Shown: piece by piece, positions 8,562-16,968 of the stretch | Layout: every line of letters begins with the position of its first letter | How positions within the stretch are numbered: position 1 is the first letter of the stretch | NCBI GenBank assembly: GCA_016706685.1 | Contig: JADJJE010000005.1 | Coordinates: forward strand, 248,001 to 312,000 | Origin: Sandaracinaceae bacterium | GTDB taxonomy: Bacteria; Myxococcota_A; Polyangia; Polyangiales; Houyiibacteriaceae | DNA length: 64,000 bases | Direction: 5' to 3' | Made by a program: the position numbers and the translations under genes | Notes under the pieces: generated by a model | The model's database searches: none | The model's input: the letters and a program-made list of their open reading frames with translations, nothing else | Told to the model about the DNA's origin: nothing

Positions 8562-10414
8562 CGAAACAGCTCCTGCTCCAGCAACGCCGTGGTCAGCATC
8601 CACATCAAGGGTGCCTCCCAGTCGCGCCGCGCTGCCAGGCTCGCCCCGCGCGCCCGGTCGAGCTGGGCCGCCACCGCCGCACGGTTCACGAACGCCGGCG
8701 CCGTGGGCCCCGTGAGCGTGGCGTGGCACAGCTCGAACAGCCGACCGGGTTGCGAAGCCAGCAGCATGGGGGCGGCGAAGAAGGGCTGCTTGCGGCGCGC
8801 CAGCACGGCATCTGGCACCAGCCCGCGGAGGGCGTCGCGCAGCGCCTGCTTCTCGACGCCGCCGCGCATGAAGTCGAGGGGAGCGATGCGCCGCGCGGCC
8901 TGCTGCACCTCGCGGTCGAGGAAGGGTGGGCGCCCTTCCACACCGTGCGCGAGCTCCACCGCGTCGCCCAGCGTGCCCAGGATGTAGCGCTCGAACGCGA
9001 GCGCGCGCCACCACGCGCGGGAGCGCTCGAGCCCATGGGGTTGGCCGTCCACACCGGACGTGGCGCGCAACACGGCGTCCACGGCCCCGCTGGCATTCAC
9101 CCGCACGTCCCCAAAGTCACCGAGCGCGTGCAGCCGCGCGCCCAGCGCCAGCTTGGCGGTGATGAAGTGCGGCACGGCAGTGGCGGCTCGGGCGCCCTCG
9201 GCCCCCACCGCGCTGGGAGCCAGCATGGCCCCCGCCAGCGAGGCCTGCTGCTCCGCCGTGGGCGCGAAGCCGGCGTCCACCAGGAAGTGTGCGTAGCCGA
9301 ACGCCACCTCGTCAGCGCCCTCCCCGCTGAGCAGCACCTTGTGACCGGCGCGCGCCACGGCCTGCGCGAGCGCCCACTTGCCCACCAGGTGGGCGTTGAT
9401 GGCGCTGCCCTCCCCGGCGCGCACCGCTGCGGGCAGCAGCGCAGCCAGCGCCTCATCGTCCAACGACACGGCGTGGTGCTCTGCCCCGAAGCAGCGTGCG
9501 GTCTCCGCGGCGGCGTCCCACTCGGACTGCACGTCGCCCTCGAAGCACACCGTGAACGCGGGCGGCGCGTGGCCCGTGATGCGCGTGACCAGCGCCAGCA
9601 CCGCGCTCGAGTCGAGCCCGCCGCTCAGCGCGCAGGCATACGAGACCTCCTCCGGGATGCGCACGCGCACGGCGTCCTCGAGCGCGGCGCGCAGGCCGGC
9701 CAACGGCTCGCGATGCTCGCTCGTGTCCGCCGCGCCCATGGCGCCCGGCCAGGTCTCGGCACGCTGCACCCGCACGCCGGCATGGTCGACCATCACCAGC
9801 CCACCCGCCGGCACGGGCGAGACCCCCGCGAAGAGCGTGCGCCCCGGCGGCGGGTACTGCAGCGCGGCCGACTGCTGCAGCGCCTGCACGTCCCAGCGCG
9901 CCGACAAGCCCGCCGCAAACAGGGCGCGCGCCGTGCTGGCCAGCATCACCCTAGAGCCGTGCGAGGCGAGCAGCAGCGGCCGCACACCATCCGGGTCGCG
10001 CGCGCCCAAGAGACGGCGCCGCTCGCTGTCGTAGAGCACGAAGGCGTACTCCCCACGCAGGTGACGCGTGAGCCCCGCGCCCTCGTCCTCGTAGAAGTGC
10101 ACCAGCAGCTCGGCGTCGCAGCGCGTGCGCAGCACGTGCCCCCGCGCGCGCAGCTCGGCGCGCAGCCGCTCGGCGCCGTAGAGCTCGCCGTTGAGCATGG
10201 CGCACACCGTCCCGCGCTCGTTCCAGATGGGCTGCGCGCCGCCCGCAACGTCCACCACGGCCAGCCGCGTGTGGCCCAGCGCCACGTCCCCAGCCGGACT
10301 CAGCCAGTGCTGCCGCCCGTCAGGCCCGCGCTCACGCAGGGCGTCGAGCGCCTGCTCCACCACGCTCTGCTCGATGGGCGCTACCGAATCGACCAACGCG
10401 ATCAGGCCGCACAT
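8558..10414 (-). CDS. asnB: Asparagine synthetase B-type glutamine amidotransferase
   Basis: 618 residues. The frame opens at 10429, but starting at the ATG at 10414 places Cys2 (MCGLIALVD) at the processed N-terminus, as required for class II glutamine amidotransferases. The glutaminase domain shows RLAVVD and NGELY; the synthetase domain has the pyrophosphate loop ALSGGLDSS (residues 262-270) and GEGADEV. The family adenylates a carboxylate with ATP and amidates it with ammonia from glutamine. Many copies sit in secondary-metabolite or surface-polysaccharide clusters rather than asparagine metabolism. It overlaps the upstream dehydrogenase by 13 bp and the downstream methyltransferase by 4 bp, so it belongs to the cluster. 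Because the nucleophilic Cys is retained, glutamine-dependent amidation is likelier than beta-lactam synthetase activity. Confidence 0.88.
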   Translation of the reverse strand: MCGLIALVDSVAPIEQSVVEQALDALRERGPDGRQHWLSPAGDVALGHTRLAVVDVAGGAQPIWNERGTVCAMLNGELYGAERLRAELRARGHVLRTRCDAELLVHFYEDEGAGLTRHLRGEYAFVLYDSERRRLLGARDPDGVRPLLLASHGSRVMLASTARALFAAGLSARWDVQALQQSAALQYPPPGRTLFAGVSPVPAGGLVMVDHAGVRVQRAETWPGAMGAADTSEHREPLAGLRAALEDAVRVRIPEEVSYACALSGGLDSSAVLALVTRITGHAPPAFTVCFEGDVQSEWDAAAETARCFGAEHHAVSLDDEALAALLPAAVRAGEGSAINAHLVGKWALAQAVARAGHKVLLSGEGADEVAFGYAHFLVDAGFAPTAEQQASLAGAMLAPSAVGAEGARAATAVPHFITAKLALGARLHALGDFGDVRVNASGAVDAVLRATSGVDGQPHGLERSRAWWRALAFERYILGTLGDAVELAHGVEGRPPFLDREVQQAARRIAPLDFMRGGVEKQALRDALRGLVPDAVLARRKQPFFAAPMLLASQPGRLFELCHATLTGPTAPAFVNRAAVAAQLDRARGASLAARRDWEAPLMWMLTTALLEQELFR

Positions 10415-11372
10415 GCCGCTCCGCCGCACGCCAGCATGGGCTTCCGCAGGTGGTCGCTCACGTCGCCGAGCCCGGCCGAGTCAGCCGCCAGGAGCGCACC
10501 GAACTCTTCGAACGAGTGCAGCGCGCCGAGCCACCGGCACACATCGAGGCTCGCATCCGCCAACCGCTCGGCGGCCAGCGCGAACGGCGCATAGGACACG
10601 CCCCGCACGCAGAGGTCCCGCTGCGCCCACAGCCCGAAGCTGGCGGGCACGCGCGTGGCCGGACGGCTCTTCAGCACCAGCGTGCCGAACGGGCACACCG
10701 CGCGCGCCAGCTGGTCCAAGCGCTCGGCCTCCGCGCGCGTCTCCACACCGACATCGAAGGACTCGCCTGCGGGAGGCCGCTCCGCCAGCACCACGTGCGC
10801 GTAGCCCTCGCTGCGCAGCACGTGTTCGGTGAGCGTGGCCACGCGCCCGCTGCCCATGATCAGCACGCGGGCGTCGCGCGGAAGACCCATGCACGCCACG
10901 CCGAGCGCCGCCGCGTAGGGCTCGAGGAACGCCGCCCGGCGCGCGTCCGTGACGCCCGGCAGCGGGACACACGCGGACAGCGGCAAGACCACCTCTTCGG
11001 TGAACACGCCGTCACGCCCCACGCCGAGCATCTGCGCCTGTGGGCAGTGATGTGGCCGTCCCGCGTGGCAGGCCTCGCAGCGCGCGCAGCCCACGAAGGG
11101 GTGAAATGCCACCAGCGTCCCCTCCGCGAGAGCGCGCCGCAGCGCGTCCCCGGCACGCTACCCGGGCTCAGCTCCAGCAGCACGCCGGACGCCTCGTGAC
11201 CCAGCACCGTGGAAGGCTCACACCCCAGCTCACCGCGTGCCGCGTACACATCGGTGCGGCACAGCCCCGCGACGAGCAGACGCACGCGGGCCCAGCCCGG
11301 CACGCTGGGCAGCGTGGGGCGTGCCCGCCTCACGAGCGCGGCGCCAGCGCGAGTCCGCACCAGCGCCCGCAT
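10402..11372 (-). pseudogene. Zinc-type MDR alcohol dehydrogenase, interrupted by one frameshift
   Basis: The N-terminal part starts at the ATG at 11372 (MRALVRTRAG), with catalytic-zinc residues in LVAGLCRTDVY and LGHEASGVLLEL. The rest, with the structural zinc motif GCARCEACHAGRPHHC and a Rossmann segment RVLIMGSGRVA, lies in another frame ending at 10402. Adding one base in the four-C run at 11148-11151 (plus strand) joins them as PGDALRRALAEGTLVAFHPF, giving 323 residues, normal for the medium-chain dehydrogenase/reductase family. This is the first gene of the cluster and overlaps asnB by 13 bp. It probably reduces or oxidises a carbonyl/alcohol in the pathway, such as the aldehyde released by the reductase domain. 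An upstream in-frame TTG (11429) is a less likely start. Confidence 0.8.
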
Positions 11373-11430
11373 CGTGTCTCCGGTCGTGGCCACCTGGGCT
11401 TCGTGCCCGGAGACGGGGTGAGCCGTCAAG

Positions 11431-11841
11431 TCATCCTGGGCGCAGCACCCGCACGCCCTGCCCCAGATCCTCCCAGCGCTCGCCGCCGCGCTGGTTGGCG
11501 AGCCAGGTCTCGAGACGCTCGCGGTGCGCGTCGGCCATCGCGCTGAAGCGCAGCGCGCTGCGTCGCCAGCCGCTCGCCTCAGCAGGCTCGTCCACGCGCT
11601 GCTCGTCGTAGACCACCTGCGCCAGGCCCCAGACGGGGTCGGCATCCAGCCGCCCGTGGTGGTCCGGCAGGCGGATCTCCAGCTGCACGGGGCCGGCAGG
11701 GGGCGCCGCGGTGGACGGACGCTCCAGCAGGATGCCGCCCGAGGAGAGGTTCATCACGAAGGACGAGTAGGTCGCCTCGCCCACGATCTCGCGGACGAAC
11801 AGACCCACCTCGACTCGCTTTTCTTGTCGACGATCGTTCAC
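11431..11841 (-). CDS. PilZ-domain protein (probable c-di-GMP receptor)
   Basis: 136 residues from the GTG at 11841, or 148 from a TTG at 11877. The PilZ signature is complete: a basic DRRQEKR box at the N-terminus (RxxxR) and NLSSGGILLE (N-x-S-x2-G) about 30 residues later, the two elements that bind cyclic di-GMP in characterised PilZ proteins. No other domain is visible, so this is a stand-alone receptor or adaptor. It ends 58 bp upstream of the MDR gene on the same strand, so it may share a transcript with the biosynthetic cluster, but there is no overlap and the functional link is unproven. The GTG start begins inside a CGCACAC/GTGTGCG palindrome. Confidence 0.8.
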   Translation of the reverse strand: MNDRRQEKRVEVGLFVREIVGEATYSSFVMNLSSGGILLERPSTAAPPAGPVQLEIRLPDHHGRLDADPVWGLAQVVYDEQRVDEPAEASGWRRSALRFSAMADAHRERLETWLANQRGGERWEDLGQGVRVLRPG

Positions 11842-11855
11842 GCACACAGTGTGCG
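11841..11855. promoter_or_regulatory. Palindrome at the pilZ start (possible operator)
   Basis: CGCACAC-A-GTGTGCG, two perfect 7-bp arms around one base, immediately followed by the self-complementary TACATGTA (11856-11863). It lies between the divergent pilZ and M16-like genes. The binding factor is unknown; chance occurrence in GC-rich DNA cannot be excluded. Confidence 0.3.
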
Positions 11856-11929
11856 TACATGTAGGACAACGAAGCAAATTACGGGAGAACGCGGGCAGAA
11901 CTCCGAGGGCAGGCTGCTATACCTCGCGC

Positions 11930-14170
11930 GTGCTTCGTTCCATCCGCTCCGTGACGTGTGCGGCGCTGCTCGTGCTCACGTCGGTTCCGAGCTGCGCAAC
12001 CGGCGGCGCGTCCGGGAGCGGCGCTGGCGTGCGCGCGCCGGGCAGCGACCCCTCGCGGTCGGCCCCCGCCTACACACCGGAGTTCAGCTGGTTCGTGCGC
12101 CCGCTGCCCACGCAGGGCACCGTGGAGCTGGCGCTGTACATCGACGCCGGCTCGCGCGACGCGGCTCCTGTGCAGGTGGCTGCGCTCGCGGCGCACGCGC
12201 TCGCGGCCCGCTTCGACGAGGACGCTGGCCAGCCGCCCGTGCGTGCGCAAGTGACGCCCGACGCGAGCGCGTTCGTGCTCACCTGCGCGGCGGAGCAGCT
12301 CTTGGCCTGCGCACGGCGCCTGACCACCGTGCTGCACCCCGCCCCTCTCTCGGCCAGCGAGCTCACCGCCGCCCATGTGCAGCTGCGCGAGGCACGCGCC
12401 GGGGCGCACGCCGACGCCACGCGCTCGGCCGAGGCGGCCGCGCTGCGCGCGCTGCTGGGCACCGAGGCGAGCGGGCTCTTCCCGCTGGGAGAGGCAGAGC
12501 ACGACGTGGACGCCAGCGCTGCCGTGGTCCAGGCCTTCGTGGACGCGCACTACGGCAGCCAGCGCGCGCTCTTGCTGGCAGAGGGCGACGTGGACGCGCA
12601 CGCGCTGGACGCGCTGGGCCTCGAGCTGCGCGAAGCCCCGGCCGCCCCGCGCCAGCGCGAGAGCCGCCAGCTCCCGGACGGTGGCGGCGTGGCCGTGGAG
12701 GTGGCCCACGAGAGTGCGGCCTCCGTGGCGCTCCGCGCGCGCAGCCTCGAGCACGCGCGTGCCATCGTGCACCTGCTGCGTGACCCGGCGTTCCTGACCA
12801 ACACGCCGCTGCCCCCGCTCGACCTCGCGGCGTTCGAGCTGCGCGGCGGCGCGCTGGTGCTGCTCACCCTGCCCACGGGATCGGCTCGAGGGGCGCCCCG
12901 AGGACGCCGCGCGTGAGCTGGCTGTGCTCGCGCTGCGCGCGTCCGATGCGGCCGACTCGTTGCCGTGGGGCGAGAGCCCGAGCAGCGACGACTCGGGCGA
13001 CCACGCGCTCGAGTGGGCGCCACCGGGCGCGGGCACGGTGCAGGCGCTGGGAGAGCGCTGGGCCGCGCGCCAGCCGGTCGAGACCGCGAGCGATCCCGCC
13101 GCCTTCCCGAGCGACACGCTGGGCCTCGGCATCACGCTGAACGGGGGCCGGGCCGATGCGCTGGACGACGCGGATCCCGATGCGCGCACGCGCCGCAACG
13201 CCGAGACCGCGCTGCGGGAGGCCCACGCGCGCGCCCTGCAGCAGGCGCGCCCCTGGCGCGAGCAGCCGCGGCTCGAGCCGCTGTTCGCGCTCCCAGACCT
13301 CAACCCCGAGAACGCGGACTCCGCCGACCAGCTGTGGGGCCCCGTGGACGCCACGCTCCCGAACGGCGCCATCCTGCGTGTGGCGCTCAGCCCCACGGGA
13401 GAGAACGGCGTGCTGGTGGCCTTCGACGGCGGCCCCGGCGGCGCATGCGCGGCTGGGTGGCCATGGCGCTGAGCCCTTCCCAGCCCGGCCGCGTCGCGCC
13501 CGCAGGCGCCGCCGAGCGCTTGGACGCCGTGCGCGTGGGCGACATCACGCGCGCGCTCGAGCGCCTGCGGGTCGGAGCCCGCACCCGCGTCTTGGCTTTC
13601 GTGCGCGCGTCCCCGCGGCGCGTCGCGCGTCGTGTGGCCCCACGGCTCGCGACCTTGGCCGGCGGTGAGCGCTTCGAGCCGGTCCGCAGCCGCGCGCTGG
13701 GCAACTCGCCACACGCGGTCGCGTGGATCGGTGGCGCCCCCCAACACGCGCGCCTGCTCGTCGCGTTCCGTGACCCAGTCGCCGCGGGTGGCCACGACGC
13801 GCCGGAGAGCCACCTGGGGCGCGCCCACGCCGCCGCCCTCGCCGCTCGCCTGCGCGGCATCGGCCTCGACGTCATCTGGGCGACGGGCGACGGCGGCGCC
13901 TACGGCCACTGGTCCGCCGTGGCCATCGAGACCACCGTGGATGCTCTCGACGGGCTTCCGGCACGCATCGAGGCCGCCCTGCGCGCGGACCTCGTGTTGG
14001 GGCCGACGCTGGCCGAGCTGGCCCGACCGGGCACGCCCTCGCTCGGAGAGCAAGCGCTGCGCGGGCTGCCGAGCCTCGTGGTCGCCCCCGCCACGCCCGC
14101 CGCCGGGCCCCGCTACGTGGTGGCCCGCCCCCAGGGCGCCGAGGCCATGCGGCGCCAAAACGGGCGCTGA
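11930..14170 (+). pseudogene. M16 (pitrilysin)-like lipoprotein lacking the zinc motif, two frameshifts
   Basis: A GTG at 11930 starts a lipoprotein signal peptide (RSIRSVTCAALLVLTSVPSC, Cys as lipidation site). The middle (GLFPLGEAEHDVDASAAVV followed by AHYGSQRALLLAEGDVDAHAL) matches the body of M16 peptidases. The HxxEH zinc motif expected near the N-terminus is replaced by AALAAHALAARF, so the protein is probably a non-catalytic M16 homologue, as in many outer-membrane lipoproteins of the group. The frame shifts twice: one extra G near 12878 (correction gives LTLPTDRLEGRPED) and one missing base near 13444 (gives GGPGGAMRGWVAM). Corrected length is 746 residues. It is divergent from pilZ. 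No substrate can be proposed. Confidence 0.65.
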
Positions 14171-14204
14171 GCCCCCTTTGCTGATACCCCTTTGCGGGAT
14201 CGGC

Positions 14205-14222
14205 CGAATGAACCATCATTCA
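14205..14222. promoter_or_regulatory. FadR-type TetR operator
   Basis: CGAATGAACCATCATTCA contains perfect inverted arms GAATGA/TCATTC separated by 4 bp. It closely matches the known Bacillus FadR (YsiA) operator consensus TGAATGA-N4-TCATTCA, differing only in the first base and the spacer. It sits 12 bp upstream of the tetR-family ATG, the expected place for autoregulation. Confidence 0.7.
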
Positions 14223-14233
14223 GTTCAGCCCCC

Positions 14234-14902
14234 ATGGTGACGACCCCCGAACGCCACGCTGCCGAGAGCCCGATGCCGACCGCACGCCCAGCCACGAAGA
14301 CCAAGCCACGCCGCGCTCCGGACAACGACAAGCGCGAGCGCATCCTGCGCGCCGCCATCAAGGTCTTCGCGCGGAAGGGCTTCTACGCCACGCGCGTGAG
14401 CGAGATCGCGAAGGCGGCGGGCGTGGCCGACGGCACTATCTACCTCTACTTCAAGAACAAGGACGACGTCCTCGTCTCCATCTTCGACGACCGCATCACG
14501 CGGCTGCTGGTGGTCATCCGCCAGGAGATGGCCGCCTGCGCCACCGTGGAAGAGCGCATCACGCGCGTGGTGGAGCTGCAGCTCGGCCTGCTCGAGGGCC
14601 AGCGCGACTTGGCCGAGGTGGTGACCGTCAACCTGCGCCAGAGCTCGAAGCTGCTGAAACAGTACGCGGCGCCGCTGTTCAACGAGTACATCGAGCTCAT
14701 TGCGGGGACCATCGCCGAAGGCCAGCGCGAGGGCGCGCTGCGCACGGACATCAACCCGAAGGTGGCGGCGCGCTCGCTCTGGGGCGCGCTCGACGGCGTG
14801 ACCCTGACGTGGGCCGTGGGTGGCGACGCCGACCCGGTGGCGCTGCGCAAGGCCGCCAAGCAGCTGGCCTCGCTCTTCCTGGAAGGCCTGCGGGCCCGCT
14901 GA
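14234..14902 (+). CDS. TetR-family regulator, FadR-like
   Basis: 222 residues from the ATG at 14234. An upstream in-frame GTG (14192) would place the operator inside the gene and is rejected. The helix-turn-helix lies at about residues 40-85 (RILRAAIKVFARKGF, then VSEIAKAAGVADGTIYLYF and KNKDDVL), the standard TetR layout. The C-terminal ligand domain resembles acyl-CoA-responsive members (LLKQYAAPLFNEYIELIAGTI). In Bacillus and Thermus, FadR binds this same operator type, is released by long-chain acyl-CoA and controls etfBA and beta-oxidation genes. Here it directly precedes etfB-etfA. The assignment to the FadR group is inference from operator plus neighbourhood; the family assignment is firm. 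Confidence 0.85.
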   Translation: MVTTPERHAAESPMPTARPATKTKPRRAPDNDKRERILRAAIKVFARKGFYATRVSEIAKAAGVADGTIYLYFKNKDDVLVSIFDDRITRLLVVIRQEMAACATVEERITRVVELQLGLLEGQRDLAEVVTVNLRQSSKLLKQYAAPLFNEYIELIAGTIAEGQREGALRTDINPKVAARSLWGALDGVTLTWAVGGDADPVALRKAAKQLASLFLEGLRAR

Positions 14903-14917
14903 CCGTGCAGAGCGTGC

Positions 14918-14946
14918 TTGACTTCTGGGCCTCGGCCACCTAGATC
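14918..14946 (+). promoter_or_regulatory. Candidate sigma70-type promoter for etfBA
   Basis: TTGACT (14918-14923), an exact 17-bp spacer and TAGATC (14941-14946), in the gap between the tetR stop and etfB. No other promoter-like pair is obvious there. A FadR box is not visible next to it, so control of etfBA may rely on read-through from tetR as well. Confidence 0.45.
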
Positions 14947-14957
14947 CAACGCGGTTT

Positions 14958-14982
14958 CTCGCCTGCGGGCGAGGCCATTTTT
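14958..14982 (+). terminator. Hairpin with U tract in the etfB leader (terminator or attenuator)
   Basis: CTCGCC-TGCG-GGCGAG forms a 6-bp GC stem followed after 4 nt by five T. It lies downstream of the candidate etfBA promoter and 70 bp before the etfB start, so it could end tetR transcripts or attenuate etfBA. Confidence 0.4.
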
Positions 14983-15053
14983 CGCCCAGTCGTGGCCACC
15001 GACGAGCGGTGAGCTCAACGCCTGAGCACCAAACACTTTCCTCGGAGGAATGG

Positions 15054-15893
15054 GTGAAGATCCTCGTCCCCATCAAGCGCGTTGCGGACCCCGACAACGC
15101 CAACAAGGTCAAGGTCAGCGGTGACGGCACTCAGGTGACGTCCGAGGGCCTCGAATGGAAGATGAACCCGTTCGACGAGTGGAGCCTCGAGGCTGCGCTT
15201 CGTCTCACGGAGAACGGCGCCACGAAGGCTCGCACGGGCGAGGTCGTCCTGGTGTCCATCGGTCCGAAGGACGCGGCGCAGACCGTGCGCCAGGGTCTCG
15301 CGATGGGCGCCGAGCGCGGCATCCTCGTGGAGGCCAACGACCAGGAGCTGGACTCCAACATGGTGGCGCAGATCCTCAAGGCCATCGTGGACAAGGAGAA
15401 GCCGGACCTGGTGGTCATGGGCAAGCAGACCGTGGACGGCGACAGCAACGTGGCGGGCACCGTGCTCGCCGAGCTGCTGGGCTGGCCGCTGGCGAACTAC
15501 GCCATGAGCATCCAGACGGCCGATGACGGCAAGACGCTCACGGTGCGCCGCGAGCTCGACACCGGCGTCAGCACCATCAAGGTGACCGGCCCGGCCGTGG
15601 TGACCACGTCGGACCGCATCCTGAAGCCCGAGTCCGTGAAGAACGGCGCCACCCCGGCCGACTTCAAGTACCCCGAGGCCGAGGGCGGTCGCTATGCGTC
15701 GCTCAAGGGCATCATGGCGGCCAAGAAGAAGCCCATCGAGGAGGTCACCGCAGCCTCGCTCGGCGCTTCGCCGCAGAAGACGCTCACGTACCTCAAGTTC
15801 GAGCTGCCGCCCGCGCGCTCGGGCAAGACCACCTTCGTCGAGTCGGTCCAGGAGCTCGTGCAGAAGCTCAAGTCCGACGCGAAGGTCCTCTGA
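15054..15893 (+). CDS. etfB: Electron transfer flavoprotein beta subunit
   Basis: 279 residues from the GTG at 15054, chosen because it begins the conserved VKILVPIKRVADP and is preceded by GGAGGA 4 nt upstream; the frame opens earlier at 15009. The adenosine-phosphate (AMP) site region VVMGKQTVDGDSN and the ETF-beta signature VRRELDTG are present. EtfB pairs with EtfA to carry electrons from acyl-CoA and other flavin dehydrogenases to ETF:quinone oxidoreductase. The next gene, 30 bp on, is etfA, and the FadR-like regulator precedes it, which places the pair in fatty-acid beta-oxidation. Somewhat longer than the ~250 residues usual for the family because of a C-terminal helix. Confidence 0.96.
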   Translation: MKILVPIKRVADPDNANKVKVSGDGTQVTSEGLEWKMNPFDEWSLEAALRLTENGATKARTGEVVLVSIGPKDAAQTVRQGLAMGAERGILVEANDQELDSNMVAQILKAIVDKEKPDLVVMGKQTVDGDSNVAGTVLAELLGWPLANYAMSIQTADDGKTLTVRRELDTGVSTIKVTGPAVVTTSDRILKPESVKNGATPADFKYPEAEGGRYASLKGIMAAKKKPIEEVTAASLGASPQKTLTYLKFELPPARSGKTTFVESVQELVQKLKSDAKVL

Positions 15894-15923
15894 CATCTCA
15901 CCACAGGAACGGAGAACAACATC

Positions 15924-16886
15924 ATGGCAAAGACTCTTGTGGTTGCAGAGCTGCTCGAGGGTGCGGTCCGCAGGACCTCCCTCAGCGGCGTGACGATGGC
16001 GCGCGAGATCGGCGGCGACTTCGACATCCTGCTCGTGGGTGATGGCGCCAGCGGCGCTGCCAGCGAGCTCACCGCCTTCGGCGCCGGCAAGGTGCTCACC
16101 TGCAACATCGCGGGTGGCTACGTGTGCGAGAAGCACGCCGCCACCGTCGCGGCCGTTGCGGCCGACTACGAAGTGGTCGTCGCCTGCGCCAGCGCGTACG
16201 GCAAGGACCTGCTCCCGCGCGTGGCCGCCAAGATCGGCGCGGGCGTGGCGAGCGACATCTCCGGCATCAAGAACGACGGCGGCAAGCTCGTGCTGCGCCG
16301 CCCCATGTACGCCGGCAACGTCTCGGGCACCCTCACGGTCGACACGGCCAAGAAGGTCATCACGGGCCGTCAGACCGAGTTCGACGCGGCCGAGCCGAGC
16401 GGTGGTGCCAGCCCCGTCTCCGCCGTGGCCGAGGTCACCGATGCCGCGTCCAGCCGCATCGAGTTCGTGAGCCTCGAGGTCGTCAAGAGCGAGCGCCCGG
16501 AGCTCGCCGAGGCCGACATCGTGGTGTCGGGTGGCCGCTCGCTCAAGAGCGCCGAGAACTTCAAGAGCATCATGGAGCCGCTGGTGGACACCCTCGGCGC
16601 CGCCATGGGTGCCTCGCGCGCGGCTTGTGACGCGGGCTACGTCGCCGCCGACCTGCAGGTCGGTCAGACCGGCAAGGTCGTGGCGCCGAAGCTCTACGTC
16701 GCGGTCGGCATCTCGGGCGCCATCCAGCACCTCGCGGGCATGAAGGGCTCGAAGGTCATCGTGGCGATCAACAAGGACAAGGAAGCCCCCATCGCGCAGG
16801 TGGCGGACTACTTCCTGGTGGCCGACCTCTTCGAGGCCGTGCCCGCCCTGACCGCCGAGATCAAGAAGGTCAAGTCCGCGGGCTGA
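15924..16886 (+). CDS. etfA: Electron transfer flavoprotein alpha subunit
   Basis: 320 residues, typical of EtfA. The N-terminal domain starts MAKTLVVAELLEG; the C-terminal FAD domain carries the diagnostic YVAVGISGAIQHLAGMKGSK and VAINKDKEAPIAQVADY motifs. It holds the redox-active FAD of the EtfAB heterodimer in the cytoplasm. A ribosome-binding GGAACGGAGAA lies just upstream of the ATG at 15924. It is co-transcribed with etfB and closed by the hairpin at 16904-16936. Sequence is of the classical (non-bifurcating-looking) type, but bifurcation cannot be excluded by eye. Confidence 0.96.
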   Translation: MAKTLVVAELLEGAVRRTSLSGVTMAREIGGDFDILLVGDGASGAASELTAFGAGKVLTCNIAGGYVCEKHAATVAAVAADYEVVVACASAYGKDLLPRVAAKIGAGVASDISGIKNDGGKLVLRRPMYAGNVSGTLTVDTAKKVITGRQTEFDAAEPSGGASPVSAVAEVTDAASSRIEFVSLEVVKSERPELAEADIVVSGGRSLKSAENFKSIMEPLVDTLGAAMGASRAACDAGYVAADLQVGQTGKVVAPKLYVAVGISGAIQHLAGMKGSKVIVAINKDKEAPIAQVADYFLVADLFEAVPALTAEIKKVKSAG

Positions 16887-16903
16887 AGCTCGCCGCGACC
16901 CAT

Positions 16904-16936
16904 GAAAGCAGCCCGGCCCAGCGCCGGGCTTCTTTC
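16904..16936 (+). terminator. Rho-independent terminator of etfBA
   Basis: GCCCGGC-CCAGC-GCCGGGC (16911-16929), extended by outer GAAAG/CTTTC pairs and followed by a T-rich TTCTTTC. It lies 17 bp after the etfA stop. Confidence 0.8.
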
Positions 16937-16968
16937 GTTAAGGCCACCAGATATGGGATACTGACGCG

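Noticed and set aside
11373..11429. Upstream TTG start (11429) for the MDR dehydrogenase
   Set aside because: MDR proteins begin close to MRALV-type strands. The extra 19 residues show no homology and no clear ribosome-binding site, so the ATG at 11372 is preferred.
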